6,131 nt of DNA, taken from Candidatus Nanopelagicales bacterium. GTDB lineage: Bacteria; Actinomycetota; Actinomycetes; S36-B12; GCA-2699445. The stretch's first letter is position 1. The number at the start of each line of letters is the position of its first letter. Under the pieces are notes generated by a model. It was not told the DNA's origin. It did no database searches and saw only the letters and a program-made list of their open reading frames with translations. A program made the translations under genes and the position numbers. This document shows positions 5,921-6,131 of this stretch, in pieces. The DNA lies in assembly GCA_029939085.1 (NCBI GenBank), contig JAOZTQ010000024.1, positions 1-6,131 of the forward strand, in the 5' to 3' direction.

Positions 5921-6131
5921 CAATTGCGGAACGACGGGATACTGGAGCGTTGCACAGTCGACAACCTCGACGTGCTTCTTGGGATTGGGTGCTGATCGGT
6001 TCGGCATTGGTCCTATCGTTAATCGGCACGTTATTCGTAGCCTCGGCCGGTGGGGCAGCGGCAGGCCGCAAGCAACTGCTCGGGCTCTTAGCCGCATTGC
6101 TGATTGGTTACCTCGTATCCCTCGTCGAGCC
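5917..6131 (+). CDS. rodA: RodA peptidoglycan glycosyltransferase (SEDS family), N-terminal part (3'-truncated by window edge)
   Basis: The frame opens at ATG 5917, which overlaps the PBP2 stop as ATGA, and stays open for 71 codons to the window edge. The first 20 or so residues are basic and cytoplasmic (RR at 6-7, RQPRR at 15-19). WDWVLIGSALVLSLIGTLFVASA (22-44) is the typical first transmembrane helix of RodA/FtsW proteins, which often begins with a D-W/D-x-x-L pattern. After a short loop containing GRKQ (50-53), a second hydrophobic segment runs about 54-70. SEDS proteins polymerise lipid II into glycan strands and work as a pair with a class B PBP, here the gene immediately upstream. Placement next to mreBCD and PBP2 favours RodA over FtsW, but the catalytic loops lie beyond the window and cannot be checked. 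Confidence 0.88.
   Translation, partial: MTIAERRDTGALHSRQPRRASWDWVLIGSALVLSLIGTLFVASAGGAAAGRKQLLGLLAALLIGYLVSLVE

Noticed and set aside
1..6131. A previously undescribed system such as a defence island, mobile element or CRISPR array
   Set aside because: Every base outside the 124-bp ndk-mreB gap and two very short spacers belongs to a recognisable gene of a conserved actinobacterial core block. I see no direct repeats, transposase, integrase or atypical composition.

Overview
This window looks like chromosomal core sequence from an actinobacterium. All genes are on the + strand and closely packed. The protein families and their order (folC, a DUF4233 membrane protein, ndk, mreB, mreC, mreD, a class B PBP2, rodA) match, from general knowledge, the arrangement around the Streptomyces mre cluster. 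Spot counts give GC in the high fifties, and TTA leucine codons are common (for example in mreB, mreC and mreD). Both argue against Streptomyces itself and for a moderate-GC actinobacterium. I cannot name a genus from sequence alone.

Positions 1-1290 hold a tightly overlapping housekeeping block. It contains the C-terminal third of folylpolyglutamate synthase (folC, cut by the left edge), a small four-segment membrane protein of the DUF4233 type, and nucleoside diphosphate kinase (ndk). Consecutive genes overlap by 4 and 8 bases. Positions 1291-1414 are the only real intergenic gap (124 bp). It holds a weak hairpin at the ndk stop, a possible -10 element, and a strong 10-bp inverted repeat with a GGGG loop shortly before mreB.

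Positions 1415-6131 hold the cell-elongation cluster: mreB, mreC, mreD, mrdA (PBP2) and the start of rodA, which is cut by the right edge. Spacings are +3, -4, +4 and -4 bases, so this is almost certainly one operon with coupled translation. The products form the elongasome. MreB filaments under the membrane, with MreC and MreD, position and activate the RodA glycan polymerase and the PBP2 transpeptidase, which insert new peptidoglycan into the side wall (or the spore wall in Streptomyces). All catalytic motifs that fall inside the window are intact.

I see no mobile element, CRISPR array, RNA gene or unknown gene cassette. The window is an ordinary conserved region. The points most worth a second look are the palindrome upstream of mreB, the in-frame single-codon junction between mreB and mreC, and the cysteine content of PBP2.
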